DNA of 64,000 bases from Nymphaea colorata (lineage: Eukaryota; Streptophyta; Magnoliopsida; Nymphaeales; Nymphaeaceae): NCBI RefSeq assembly GCF_008831285.2, contig NC_045142.1, positions 6,147,501 through 6,211,500 of the forward strand. Reading direction: 5' to 3'. Positions within the stretch are counted from its first letter, which is position 1. The number at the start of each line of letters is the position of its first letter. The notes beneath the pieces were generated by a model. It was not told where the DNA came from. It searched no databases and saw only the letters and a list, made by a program, of their open reading frames with translations. The position numbers and the translations under genes were made by a program. This document shows, one piece after another, positions 11,355-22,349 of this stretch.

Positions 11355-14178
11355 TCTGAATAACATGCATTTAGGTATTAAGTTTTGCTTCCGCTTCTAA
11401 CTTGTGTACATATTTCTTCAGTCTACACAACAATGAATTGTTAAGGACTCAAGATCTCTCCTATAGATGTTTTTTTATGGTAAGGATCCATTCTAAATGT
11501 AGACCAACTAGAACCATCTCCTAGGAAGTTAGCAAGCCTGGGCCTGATTGTGAAGCTTATTTATCAATCATGAATGATTTCCATTAGCTGGTTGGCTCAC
11601 TTTCAAAACCTACCCTGGCAGACCAACATAGGTAGTGGAGTAAGTGGGTGCATCATGCATGTATGCCTCATCTTCTTTTCTGAATCCATCAAGAAAGTGA
11701 ATTAGGAAAAGATCCTCTTAAAACGTCGTTTTGATCCATGTAACAGATGTGGACCCAAAACTCCATCGCAACTCATTTACACTTATATTTATGGATCCAG
11801 ATCCTTTTTCTAAACCATATCAACTGATTCAAATCCTTGCTTCACTTTCCTTGATCAACCTTCATCACCTGGAAACTATTTACAGTCCAAAAAAAGACTT
11901 ACCAAAGCTCATCTCAGCTCGGTCAAAATGTGTAATTGGTAGTTCATTTGGACCCAGCACCCACTCCAATTTGTCTTGGACCAACTTCAATTATTGGCAT
12001 CTTTGATACCTTATTATTAATTTGATGCTGGATGTTCCTAAAATGTGCTATTAATTTTGTTTCAATGCCAACATTTGTGAACTCGTCATTTTTGAATGAT
12101 GTCATGATCAAATCTTCATTTGTTAATTTATTTCTTCCTTCACTATCTTCTCTTGATATTGAGTGCCGTAATTTTGCATTGTTAGAGTCCATTCACTACT
12201 TTATTACAATTTTCTTACACCTTTTATTATCAATTTGTGCGATGGTCAAGTGACTATCCTGTTAATTTTCATCATCATCACAAAGCCATCATGGACCATT
12301 TTCTCGCTGCTTAGATCCCTAATAGCGTTTGGCATGGACTTGAGTCCAACATTTTAAATAGGCAAATATCTATTAGTCATCAAGATATTAAAAATTCTGT
12401 ATCCAGGAAATAAGAGAGGTAAAAGGTTGAATGCCAAAGACTAGTGGCATCAATTTTTACTAAATCATTCAGTACTTCAAAAGAAATTCATGATTGTCCA
12501 TTTGAAACCAAGTCGGTGTTTCCTTCATATTTCAGCAGTAGAAATGATTTACATTTATTCATGTCTTTGTTGTTTCTCATCCATGATTAATAGTTTAAGA
12601 AAGGGGAGTATGGGAGACTTTGCCCTTGGGTGATGGTGCTAAACATGAGCAGTTCCCTCGCAGGTTGTTTTTCGACAATTGAGTGACCTGCTGCTCTAAC
12701 AGTAACCAATTTCAAGTTCCTTTTATATTCCACAACATATACTGCAAGCTGCACAAAATAAGCAAGTGAAATAGAAAATTGTTAAGAGCTAGGGAAACCT
12801 TTAGTATATGGAGATTTTCTACAGTCATCAGAAGCACTACAAGTTCCTACCAAGAGATGCTAAGCTAGGAAAACATTGGCACATTCAATCTCCACCCCTG
12901 ATATAAAATAGGAGTATTTAGCAAATAACTTCTGATGTGGCACCAACTGTTGCATAAAAGATGTTTCTTCAACTATGGACCTCAGGGATCGTCGCTTAGC
13001 AAGTTCCTACCAAGAAGTGCTAAGCTAGGAGAACCTAGACTAACATATTCATGGAAATGTTTAGTAAATGACATATAGGTTGACACCAACTGTTGCATAA
13101 AACGTGGTTCTTAATTATCAACCTTAGGATTGTCGATGAGTTGAACTCATGCTTATGATAAATGGCCTAGTACACGGGACTAACTTGCTTCAAGCCTAAA
13201 ATTAGCAAATAAGTTATATATGTGTTCGATTCTGGTCTCCAATTGTAACCTAAATGAAAAACCACAAGCTAAATTTGGATACAGAGTGGTGTTCAGGTTG
13301 CATTTGTTTTACCAGGTTTGATTCATGAATAGACTGTGTTGATCCAACCCATTTTCATTACTTTTGTTGCAATTATTTATGCCACAATGTCAACTTCACA
13401 ATGCAGTTCTTTTAACCATTGCCTCAATTGGAGTGTTGTATCAACCGCGCCATGGGGTTTTCACTTTCAACGGAGCAACTTCAATGAATGCATTGTGGGC
13501 GTGACTAGGTTGCGGGAGTCGAAATCACCACTGCAATGTCGAAGATTATGGCAATCTTAGGAGCAATATTTACAGAACCGTGTCATATCTTGTGGATCGT
13601 CATCACAACAATACCTCGTCCTGGCTTTATGAATACAAAATTTTATGAATATGTTGGCGTGAAATCGTGATACATGCTTCAAATTTGAAGTGCCATAAGT
13701 TTGTAGAAACTTCGATATTGTTTTTCTATCCATAAGTTGGTGGAGACACAGTCAATTAGGAATATTTAGTACTTTTAATCCAAAACCGATTAGTTCAAGA
13801 AAACTTTGTGTGTGTTCATAAATGGACGTTTTCTCTCCTTCCTTCAGATGTTTATGGAGAATGCATTAGCATTCAATCATGAAAGATATGGATGTTGCCA
13901 TGTTCTCCATCTGGGGGTGTTCGGTACTCTCTGTAGATGTAATCCCCTAACTACTTGTTGGGGGTTGTTGGTGGCAATGTTGGATCATACTGTTGCCATG
14001 TTCTCACTCTCGTGCACTTGGGTTTAGAGTGTTTGAGGGTTAAATCACCAATAAATCCAAAGTGGGAAACCGGCAGCCATGTTATTTTTTAGAATTGGTA
14101 CGAAATCATATCTCTGGTTCTAAACATTGTCAACATCTTTAGAAAACCAATCAAACCGATACTTGCTTGTCAAAAAAA

Positions 14179-14210
14179 GTACACACACACACACGCACAC
14201 ACACACATAC
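14179..14210. repeat. (CA)n microsatellite
   Basis: About 16 CA units with one interruption. Confidence 0.9.
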
Positions 14211-14613
14211 ATATATGTAAAGGAAGATGTCTTTACAAGTGAACTGGTCAGGGCACCCTTGTTGACATGGAATGCACTTTGTACTGCAGGTTTGTTGATA
14301 CGAGTTGGTCGTTAGATTCTTTCCACAGGTGTACAGGCTGGCCGGTTGAAAATTGTGGTAAAACAGGGTATCTTGTGTTAGTATCCATGTTTCAAAACAC
14401 ATAACGAAACAAGTTCAAGCAAGAAAAATCTTGTCCAAGCAAGTTAAGCTCAACCAAGTAGAATACATTTCAAAAGAAAATTGAAGATTGCTTGGGAACA
14501 AATTAAGCGGAGCCAACATCATGAATATGTTTCGACATATAACTACCAAGTACGTCAATAATTTTTTGTGGAATATGTACATGTTTTATATAAAAACTTC
14601 ATTTAAAGAGTGG

Positions 14614-14617
<4 letters not shown>

Positions 14618-14650
<33 letters not shown>
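14618..14650. repeat. (GA)n microsatellite
   Basis: An uninterrupted GA run of about 32 bases. Confidence 0.9.
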
Positions 14651-14652
<2 letters not shown>

Positions 14653-15070
14653 ATGATCAGACTGGTGATTCGCAACCTGCTCCCTAACCTCAAAAAATTT
14701 AGGAACCAAAACAATCACTTGCTTTATAATCCACTCGCTTTTAAGCCACCCAACTAACTTGTCCCGTAGCAGTTTGGTTCTAATTTCAAAAAGACTAAGA
14801 ACTAGACAACTAATCACTTAAGAACCCCTTTACCGGTCGTCCAAGATTTCTCATAATCTTAGATATATTACTAAACTTTTAAGATGTTATAGGGAGCATT
14901 TCTTACTTTCATTTTTTTTTTCTTTGTGTAAATCTTTGGAACAAGCTATAAGATGACAAGATGAAAAAATGTCATTTTCAAGCAATTATGGGATGTCATG
15001 CCACATGATATATAAGGGAGGAACTTAAATCTTTTGTAGCATTCTTGTGTATTTGAAGTAGCTTACTTCA

Positions 15071-16140
15071 TTATAGAAAGAGTCGGTATAGGTCGTAGAT
15101 GTTCTTTATGTTGTAAGTGAAGGTTTTAGGCCTGGAAAGCTCAAGCGATCGGCATTTTGTAGCGTTCCAACAGCCTAAGCAATTGCACTTCTTGTCCACC
15201 ATCCTAATAACTTGGTCTGATATGATTCCATGGCCGCCATGGAACGCAAACCTTCCTCTAGCATCTTCGAAGTCATCAATGAATGGATTTCCAAGCTTCA
15301 TTAAAAGAAAGAACACAAGATTCATCAAATGCCACATTGATCGAATGAACAAGCAATTATATTATGATGTGATGAGTGGGTACTTACTATGATTCCTTTG
15401 AGTTTAATGCCATTCTCCATCTTCCTGTTGTTGCTGTAAGCTTTGACACAAAGTTTCTGGCATTTTAAATCGCGAGATTTAGACTCTGGAAATTGCTCTC
15501 GCCAGTTTGCTAGGAATTAGAAATTACCCATGGTTAAGGCTGTGCCCGACCCGGGCCTGGGCTCGGGCTTGAAAAAAAGGCACCGGGCTGGTTCGATATG
15601 TTATCGGGCTGGCTCGGGTGGGCCTGACTAAGCCCGGTTCGAACCAATAAATCTTTTTAGTACATATTTTATTAATTTTTATATATAATTATAATATTAT
15701 ATTACAATTAGTTATATTTATATATTATTTTATATTAAGAACATATTAAATCGGGTCAGACGGAGACCCGGGCCGGGCTCGGGCTTGGGTGGGCCGGCCC
15801 GATGCCTAGGCTTATCGATGCTGTCGTGTTGTCTCCATGGAGGAGAAGTCTGAATGACTGGTTGAGTATGAGAACTCAACTCTATAGGGTGACTCTACAT
15901 AGAGCATGTTAGTATAGAAAAACTTGAATAATGTCATCAACCAATTCAAATGAATCATATGCACATTTTTTTGAAAATGTATGAACGATAAAGGGTGAGG
16001 GAGGGAGGGAGGGAGGAACTTATCCTTATTAGAGGAGTGAGAGTTGCTCACAAGTGCTTCTCCACTTTGACCCACATGGAAATCTCTATTGGCTTTTGTA
16101 GTGCTCCAAAGCCAAAGGCAGAAGAGAAGTTCCAGCACCT
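15071..16140 (-). pseudogene. Serine carboxypeptidase-like (SCPL) pseudogene with MITE insertion
   Basis: Four exon remnants read on the minus strand in the correct order for peptidase family S10. (1) About 16025-16137: SSAFGFGALQ, then a frameshift, then HVGQSGEALVSN. (2) 15815-15922: NMLYVESPYRVEFSYSTSHSD, the conserved substrate-cleft region, with G replaced by R/E. (3) 15388-15509: NWREQFPESKSRDLK joined directly to CQKLC and NGIKLKGII. (4) 15071-15295: GNPFIDDFEDARGRF...GHGIISDQ and a relic of the NIYDIYAP-type end. A 92-bp intron (15296-15387) separates remnants 3 and 4. The stretch that normally holds the GESYAGHY nucleophile is absent between RDLK and CQKLC. The C-terminal part with the catalytic Asp and His is also missing. 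A MITE (15535-15814) sits between remnants 2 and 3. It cannot encode an active enzyme. Confidence 0.75.
15535..15814. mobile_element. hAT-like MITE (GGGCATCGGGC family), copy 1
   Basis: GC-rich ends flank a very AT-rich middle. The ends are imperfect inverted repeats (TAAGGCTGTGCCCGAC and, reversed, TAAGCCTAGGCATCGG), rich in CGGGC/GCCCG. No clean target duplication is visible. It interrupts the SCPL pseudogene. The same termini occur at 34302-34529 and 51869-52830. Confidence 0.7.
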
Positions 16141-16650
16141 GCGTTTGCATCATTTCAACAAAGAACATAAACTACTTCTATATGCTTTTGAAAATTAATA
16201 TGCATTTACATTGTCATGACAAATATGTAGCGCTTGATCAATCATGCTTTTAAGCTAGAAAGGTTAAAGCTGCCATTCTATAAGTTGGATCCAATTTTCT
16301 AGTGCCATCAAAATGGTATACATGTCAAACTCTTGATCTCGCCTTGAAGGTCTTAAATAGCTACAAATTAAGGAAGGTTTATGGGTCTCTCTTTTCAATT
16401 CCCTTTTCTCATATTTCTGTTATAAAAATGTTTGATATGGTTTACTTTATAACAATATTTAGTGGTCATATGGAGACCAAAATATGGTTTCCTAGAAATT
16501 GTTATCTGAGCCTTTTTCAGTATATATAAAATGACTCAAAGATTAGCATACTGTTTCCATACAATGTTGGCTTTTAGAAAATTTCAGACCCATTCTCCAA
16601 TTTTTCTTTAGCCACTGGAATGGGTCAGATGGATTAGTTTCAGAGAAGAA

Positions 16651-16671
16651 GAGAGAGAGAGAGAGAGAGAG
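16651..16671. repeat. (GA)n microsatellite
   Basis: A short GA run beside the 3' end of the LINE remnant. Confidence 0.85.
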
Positions 16672-16744
16672 CCGGAAAAATGGGAATGTAAACCAAAATT
16701 TAGGGACAAGAAATCTTCTAGTTACAAAAATTGGGGATAAAAAA

Positions 16745-17731
16745 TCCCTTAGTTACAGCAACAAACCGCAAGACAGAAGCAAAAGACGAAATATACATTA
16801 CAACTCACAAAAAACGAATTAAGAGGGGTGGAGAGAGAGTGGAAGGACGAAACAACACCCTCATCCAGCCGCAGAAGGAAGACGTTGCCGCAGCTGAATG
16901 ACAAAATGGATATCTCCATACATAAGACGAGCCACAGACTCCGGCAAAAAGAGGGTGCCCCTAAAAACCATGTTATTGCGCTCCTTCCAAATGTGCCACG
17001 AAACTGAAATGAGCCATAACCTCTAAACACGACCATAGGAAACAACTAAGTGGGGGGAAGGACAGAAGAGGAAAAGAAGATGAATGGAGGATAGGTCTGG
17101 AAGACTACTAACAAGGGAATGCAAGACAGAGACAAAAACATTAAAGAAGAAAGGACACGATGTAAAAGGGTGGACATGAGACTCAATCGCAACGAGATAG
17201 AGGGGACACTGGTTAGTTAAGTTGATGCAAAAGTGTTGATGTGGCCAACAAGAAAAAGTCAAACAAAAGCAATAACACAAGAAGAGGGCTAGGAGACCAA
17301 AGGGATCGGGGTGAGAGCAATGCCATGGAAGAACCAAAGGAAGCCTGGTAGCAAGAATAAAAAGTGAAACCCCGAGAAGGTGAAAGAGGCCAAGAAAGGG
17401 GTGCAAACGATGGGAGGTCAGCAAGGCATAGAAAATGAGAAAGAACAAAAAACAGGTCACACCAAAAGTGAGAGAGAGAGGTGTGAGAGATGGAACTACT
17501 CTAAACACTAAGGGAAGACAAGTCAAATTTAAACCAAATGAAAATGGTGATGGGAGAGTGCTCAGTTGCCAGACGCAACCACCAAGAATACAGAAAAGAT
17601 TCACAAGCCCGACTAAGGTTGGTAACCCCAGTACCTCCAAGAAAATGAGAAAAGACAACCATATCCCAGCGCGCAAGGCGATCCGAAGGCCGATCACCAT
17701 CCCAAAATGAAATTACGAATAATTCTGTCAA
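16745..17731 (-). mobile_element. LINE (L1-type) ORF2 3' remnant
   Basis: Frames on the minus strand contain the end of a plant LINE reverse-transcriptase ORF. Near 17560-17680 it reads GGTGVTNLSRA...WWLRLATEHSP, matching the usual GGLGI-NL...W-WR block. Then comes a cysteine-containing zf-RVT-like stretch (CPLYLVAIESHVHPFTSCPF, about 17130-17220). Last is IWKERNNMVFRG (about 16960-17000), the common WKERN-IF motif near the LINE C-terminus. The motifs lie in different frames, so several frameshifts and stops have accumulated. The 5' part (endonuclease and RT core) is missing, as in 5'-truncated LINE insertions. The hydrophobic 225-aa ORF in this interval is a wrong-frame product. Confidence 0.7.
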
Positions 17732-17769
17732 ACCTATTCAAAACAGCTATAGGAGGTCGAAAGACCGTC

Positions 17770-17771
<2 letters not shown>

Positions 17772-17817
<46 letters not shown>
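17772..17817. repeat. (GA)n microsatellite
   Basis: About 23 GA units. Confidence 0.95.
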
Positions 17818-17818
<1 letters not shown>

Positions 17819-19545
17819 GGTAAAACCATATGTATGGAGGAGTAAGAATTTAGATTGATTAATGCTTTGTTGTATATCTTGTAACAACCTGGCCCACTCT
17901 TATACAAGACTCGAGTTCTTGGTCCAACAAATCTCAATCCACCCCCTAGCATCTTCGGCTCCTATATAAAAAGGCTAGAAACTAGAATAACCAATTACTG
18001 AAAAACCTCATTTATAAAACTTTTATTTATAAAACCTTCATTTATAAAACCTTCAAGATTCCTTACCATCTTATATACAATAATAAATTTTTGGATTGTC
18101 ACATATCTACCAAGTCCATAGACATCTTGAACAAGTAATTAGTATAGGAGAATGAACTACTCTTACTCTTAGCAAAATGAGAGATGAAACTGGAAAATTG
18201 CTGAAGGTAAAGGATAATTCATAAAATATGGTAAGAAGGCAAAACTGGTTATCTGCTGTGCACACTCCAAAGCACAAAAATTGTGCACAGAGGTGTGTAA
18301 TGACAAAAATACCCCTGTTTAAGTAAAAAAGGGAAGTTTTTTAAGAGGACAAAATAGGAGATATGAAAAAGTTAAAAGCTTAAAATGTATATTTCTTTAT
18401 AAAAAAACTGTAATACCCCGGGCTCCCCTTCTTTTCCTTTTCACTGTACATTTGTGCACATACAAAGATTCAATAATTATTACATGTAGTCTTACTGGCA
18501 TACCATTATAAGGACAATATAAGCCATTAATATCATAAATTGCAATAAATTAGTGAGTTCATATCCAGAATACCGTGCAAAGTTCACACTGCTGGGTTGC
18601 CCAGGAAGACCAGTGATGAGGTCCTTCTCTTTGGAACCAGTTTGTGGGAAGACATGATCACTAAGCTGCTGATAGAGTGAAGCAACTGTGCTATCAGCAT
18701 TTTAAACCAGACTGCCAACCTTTATATGATTTTCACTCAACGATGAAGTTTACTGTGCTAGCAGCCTAGCAGAAATTGTTCATATTATCATTATGTTAAA
18801 AACGGTTTTGTAACATTTAACTATAGTCAATCAGTTGTATTATAATATAAATCAGTTGTATTATAATATAAATTTGAACATTTGTCATACCTATATGTTT
18901 TGTTCATGAACATGTAATTGTTTTGTTTGGTTTCATTTGATAGATGAAAAATGTAAGCAGTTATCTTACATATGTATTTTCGATTTTTTAAAAGATTATG
19001 TCATAGATGGATAGAAAAAAAAATTGAAAGACTTTCACCGACGCATAAATATGCATCCATAAACTAATAGCAATGTTAAGCCAAACGTCGGTTAAAGTTT
19101 TACCGACATCCTTGGTAAAAATTTTACCAACCGCCTGTCTTGCTGTCGGTAGAGTTTTTACCTATGGCTACTAACATTGGAAATAATATATTATTATTGA
19201 CGTGAGTGGATGTCGCTAACAATCAATGTTTACCTACGTCTAGTATCGCTTCCGTCAAGCATGTCGGTGATAATTTCTACCGACACTCCCTTTATCAGCA
19301 AAAGAATGAAACATCGTTAAAACCATTACCGATGTGCATTTTCTTTCACTGACCTTTTCCGGCCATCGGTAATTCAGGAGGAAAGGACGAAGACGCCATT
19401 GTCGTCGGTGTAGGCAACAGGGGATGCGAAGGTCAGCATTGCTAAGGTTGTATATATAGAGACGATGATTTATGATGGCTTTTAGCGATTTATGGTTTTT
19501 CTAATGATGAATTTTTAAATTAATCTACCCATCTGACTCTATGTG

Positions 19546-19585
<40 letters not shown>

Positions 19586-20380
19586 AGATATATGTAATGA
19601 ATGGTTGAGAAAAAACAAAAAGAAAAAAAATGTGTAGTAATAGATGAAAAAAATATTTATCATCTGAAACAGACAACTATCAGTCCTTCGTATATTATAC
19701 GGAAGCCGATTTTGATGGGATAAAATGGAGAATATTAAGTTGTGAATATGTAAATCAAGTTGTTTTTTAAGAGTCTGAAATGCACCTCACAAATAGTTTC
19801 TATATCTTGAATAAGCGGAACAATTAGGATCACGAATTCTAAATGCTTTAATACATTTTCTTATTCGGTTTAAATATCAAAATACATTAAAAGTTCCCGT
19901 ATACTCACAAATGAAAATATTTCTCCAAGACAACACTTGGAAGAAACATACATAAATTTCGATGCGTATGAAACTAAAGATTTCTCAAATGTGAATACAT
20001 AAATAAATAGTACATTCGAATCACATGACAAACATAATCAACTATCAGTATTTACACAAAGTTTTCCCACATGCATAACTACGTAAACATTAATACATCT
20101 AAATCGTACAATTGTGTATTCAAACTTAGTCATCAGCTTAATGGTTCATAAAGTTGAGAGCATATCGAAAATCAAAATAGTATGAGTACAATTCCCTCTC
20201 AAGTGCCATTTCACACACTCAAATGATCCAAACTTCGTGACCATTCCGGATTCCGGTCCATAATTGGATAAGTTCTTCAACCGTTGGACTCTCCGGCCAA
20301 GGTGTCGGTAAAAAGGTGTGCCCGCATTATGCGAATCCAGAAACCCAAGACACTTTTCCGCAATTACAACAAAGTGAACT
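17818..20380. other. Intergenic; decayed repeat with GTCGGTAAAA motifs
   Basis: No gene recognised. 18000-18056 holds short tandem repeats of TTTATAAAACCTTCA, and 18836-18875 two copies of a 20-bp AT-rich unit. 19030-19400 is dense in CCGACA, GTCGGTA and TTTTACCGAC in both orientations and includes the perfect 19-nt palindrome TTGGTAAAAATTTTACCAA (19112-19130). This looks like the terminal region of a decayed DNA transposon (CACTA- or MULE-like). A TA run lies at 19549-19581. Confidence 0.5.
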
Positions 20381-20755
20381 TCATAAATGGAAATTGTTTT
20401 AAAAAAAGATCAGATTCGGGTCAGTCCTGACCCGATCCAAATCTAATGCCGACCTTGGGCTGACTGCTTCCGGTGAGGAAGTCACGAACGTGTCCTTCTC
20501 TGTCGGGGTTTTTGATTCGTGGCGCAGGGTCAATAGACCGGCTTCATCCTCGGGTGACCACCTGGATTTTGTTGCTCACATTTAAGTAGTAGCCCTTGAA
20601 CGCATGGATAACTACAGACTTACCACTCCCCCAGCCCCCGCCATCGGCTCTCGTCCTCGTCCGCAGGAGAAGTTCAAATCGCGAACAAGCCACGGAAAGG
20701 GTTGGCAATCCGTAAAATTGACGGGATCTAACCCTTCTCTCAAATCCGCCGTTTC

Positions 20756-20763
20756 TATATTTA
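20756..20763 (+). promoter_or_regulatory. Possible TATA box of a GC-rich promoter region
   Basis: TATATTTA sits at the end of a GC-rich 350-bp block and is followed by a purine-rich stretch. A transcript on the plus strand could begin near 20790. No long ORF follows. Confidence 0.25.
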
Positions 20764-21021
20764 GGGAGGCAGTGGGAAGGGGAGTGGAGTCCCAGACTTC
20801 GTGTCTCGTCCCTTTCGTTCACCCTTCCGTGCAGCTCGAGCAGTAAATGAAGAAGAAGAGGAAGGAGATGTGAAGAGAGGTGTGGGAAGAAGTCTGGGGT
20901 TGCACACAGCCTGCTGGCACGGTTTCATGCAGCAGATTGGCACGATTAAGCTTTTGATCTTTTCCTCTTGTAGTTAAGGTCCTTTCTTTTCTTCTGTTTG
21001 TATTTTGAGCAGGTTTTCAGG

Positions 21022-21240
21022 AGGGGAGAGAGAGAGAGAGAGCTGTAACAGTAGGTGAAATGGATTCTATATCGAGTGTTTTTAATAGCTGTCCTATGTA
21101 GAGGGATCTTAATATATAAAAGAGCGAGAGAGAGAGAGAGAGAGAGATGTAACAGTGGGTGAAATGGAATGTATATCGAGTGTTTTTTTTTTTGTTCAGT
21201 GAGATAGCTTTCTGTAGAGAGATCTTAATATATAAGTAAA
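21022..21240 (+). repeat. Two-copy tandem duplication, unit about 104 bp
   Basis: The two copies share TGTAACAGT(A/G)GGTGAAATGG (from 21044 and 21148), TATATCGAGTGTTTTT and GATCTTAATATATAA. Each copy is associated with a GA run. Confidence 0.8.
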
Positions 21241-21257
21241 TATGTTTCGCAGTTTGT

Positions 21258-21479
21258 GAGTTTGATGCTAAGTATGCTTCACAGCCTATGAATCTGAGGT
21301 GCTGGAGAGTGCTCATGACCAGCGAAGTTCTCACGCTCGAGAGAAGGTCCCTTTTTTTGTTCTGGTTCTGAGTTTGATGCAAAGTATGCTTCACAGCTTA
21401 TGAATCTGAGGTGCTGGAGAGTGCTCATGATCAGCGAAGCTCTCACGCTCGAGAGAAGGTCCTTTTTTTTGTTCTGATC
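21258..21479 (+). repeat. Two-copy tandem duplication, unit 112 bp
   Basis: The copies start at 21258 and 21370 with GAGTTTGATGC(T/A)AAGTATG and run through GAGAAGGTCC and a T run to TTTGTTCTG. Only a handful of substitutions separate them, so the duplication is fairly recent. It lies immediately after the 104-bp duplication and about 0.9 kb upstream of TOP6A. Confidence 0.85.
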
Positions 21480-22175
21480 TTTTGACGGCAGCATCTTTGG
21501 GTTTCGTTGTTGAAAGCGGTTGAGTGTTCGCCACGTTTGCCCTAGAGCGCGCGCACCGGCCCCCACTTCGGGTGCGTGGTATATAGGGAGAGGCGCGGGC
21601 ATCAGTTTCGGTGTTTGGGCCCGAACGATTGATTCGTCTGGTGCGAGAGCGTTGAGGACGCTGTAACGTAATCTGTGAAGTGAAACCGACATGGTGAAGT
21701 GAACTTGTGATCTCGGCCATTTTCTGCGCACAACGAGTCGAGCTCGCTCGAAATCCGATCATTGAGAATGGGGCCGCGCAACAGGTTGGGCCTGAGTCGA
21801 ACTCCTCTTACAACTCTACTCAAGATGAGTAAAAAGCTTGTTTTAAATTTTTATTAGAAATATTAACCAATGTTTCCGCCATTTAGGTCAAAATCTTAAA
21901 ATCGTGATTCCACCGGATACTTTTACGGTGTTTGATGGAGGAGGCAAAAGCCATATTAATCTCCCCTCTTCTACCGGTTATCAAACGCCCCCTAATAATA
22001 AAATTTAAGAATATGACGAAATTTTCATGTCATAAATAGTTAATATTAGCTGAAGAAAAAGAAAACAACCTTTTTTTTTCTGGCGGAGAATGTGTACACG
22101 TGTCGTCTCAAGCGGAGCGAGACTTAATTTTTAGATACGACATCGTTTGATGCCCTTTCCTACTGGAAACGGCTA

Positions 22176-22184
22176 AAACCCTAA
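22176..22184 (+). promoter_or_regulatory. telo-box in the TOP6A promoter/5'UTR
   Basis: AAACCCTAA matches the plant telo-box, common in promoters of genes expressed in dividing cells. It lies 166 bp before the ATG. A pyrimidine (CT)n tract at 22201-22220 follows and could be a TATA-less initiator or leader. Confidence 0.5.
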
Positions 22185-22349
22185 CTTCGTCCGCGTCTAT
22201 TTCTCTCTCTCTCTCTCTTTCTGGGCTTTCATGGCGGGCGGACGAGCGCGAAAACTTTAAACCATTAAGCTACGAGTAACCTTCAAAACAGTGAACAGTG
22301 GGTCTCGGCCAAACAGTGACCAGCGAGTCTCTGGGCCGGAAAGCATCCC

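Larger units (their letters stand above)
11355..15070. other. Intergenic, no recognisable gene
   Basis: AT-rich sequence. It contains a near-duplicate phrase (AAGTTCCTACCAAGA ... CTAAGCTAGG) at about 12840 and 13000, a (CA)n run at 14179-14210 and a (GA)n run at 14618-14650. The short ORFs look random. Confidence 0.55.

Noticed and set aside
17023-17700. A 225-codon hydrophobic minus-strand ORF
   Set aside because: It is mostly a wrong-frame reading of the LINE remnant; LINE motifs appear in several frames of the same interval.
21300-21460. Box C/D snoRNA pair or miRNA hairpin in the 112-bp duplication
   Set aside because: CTGA is present but C-box spacing is wrong, and inverted pairing is limited to about 5 bp.
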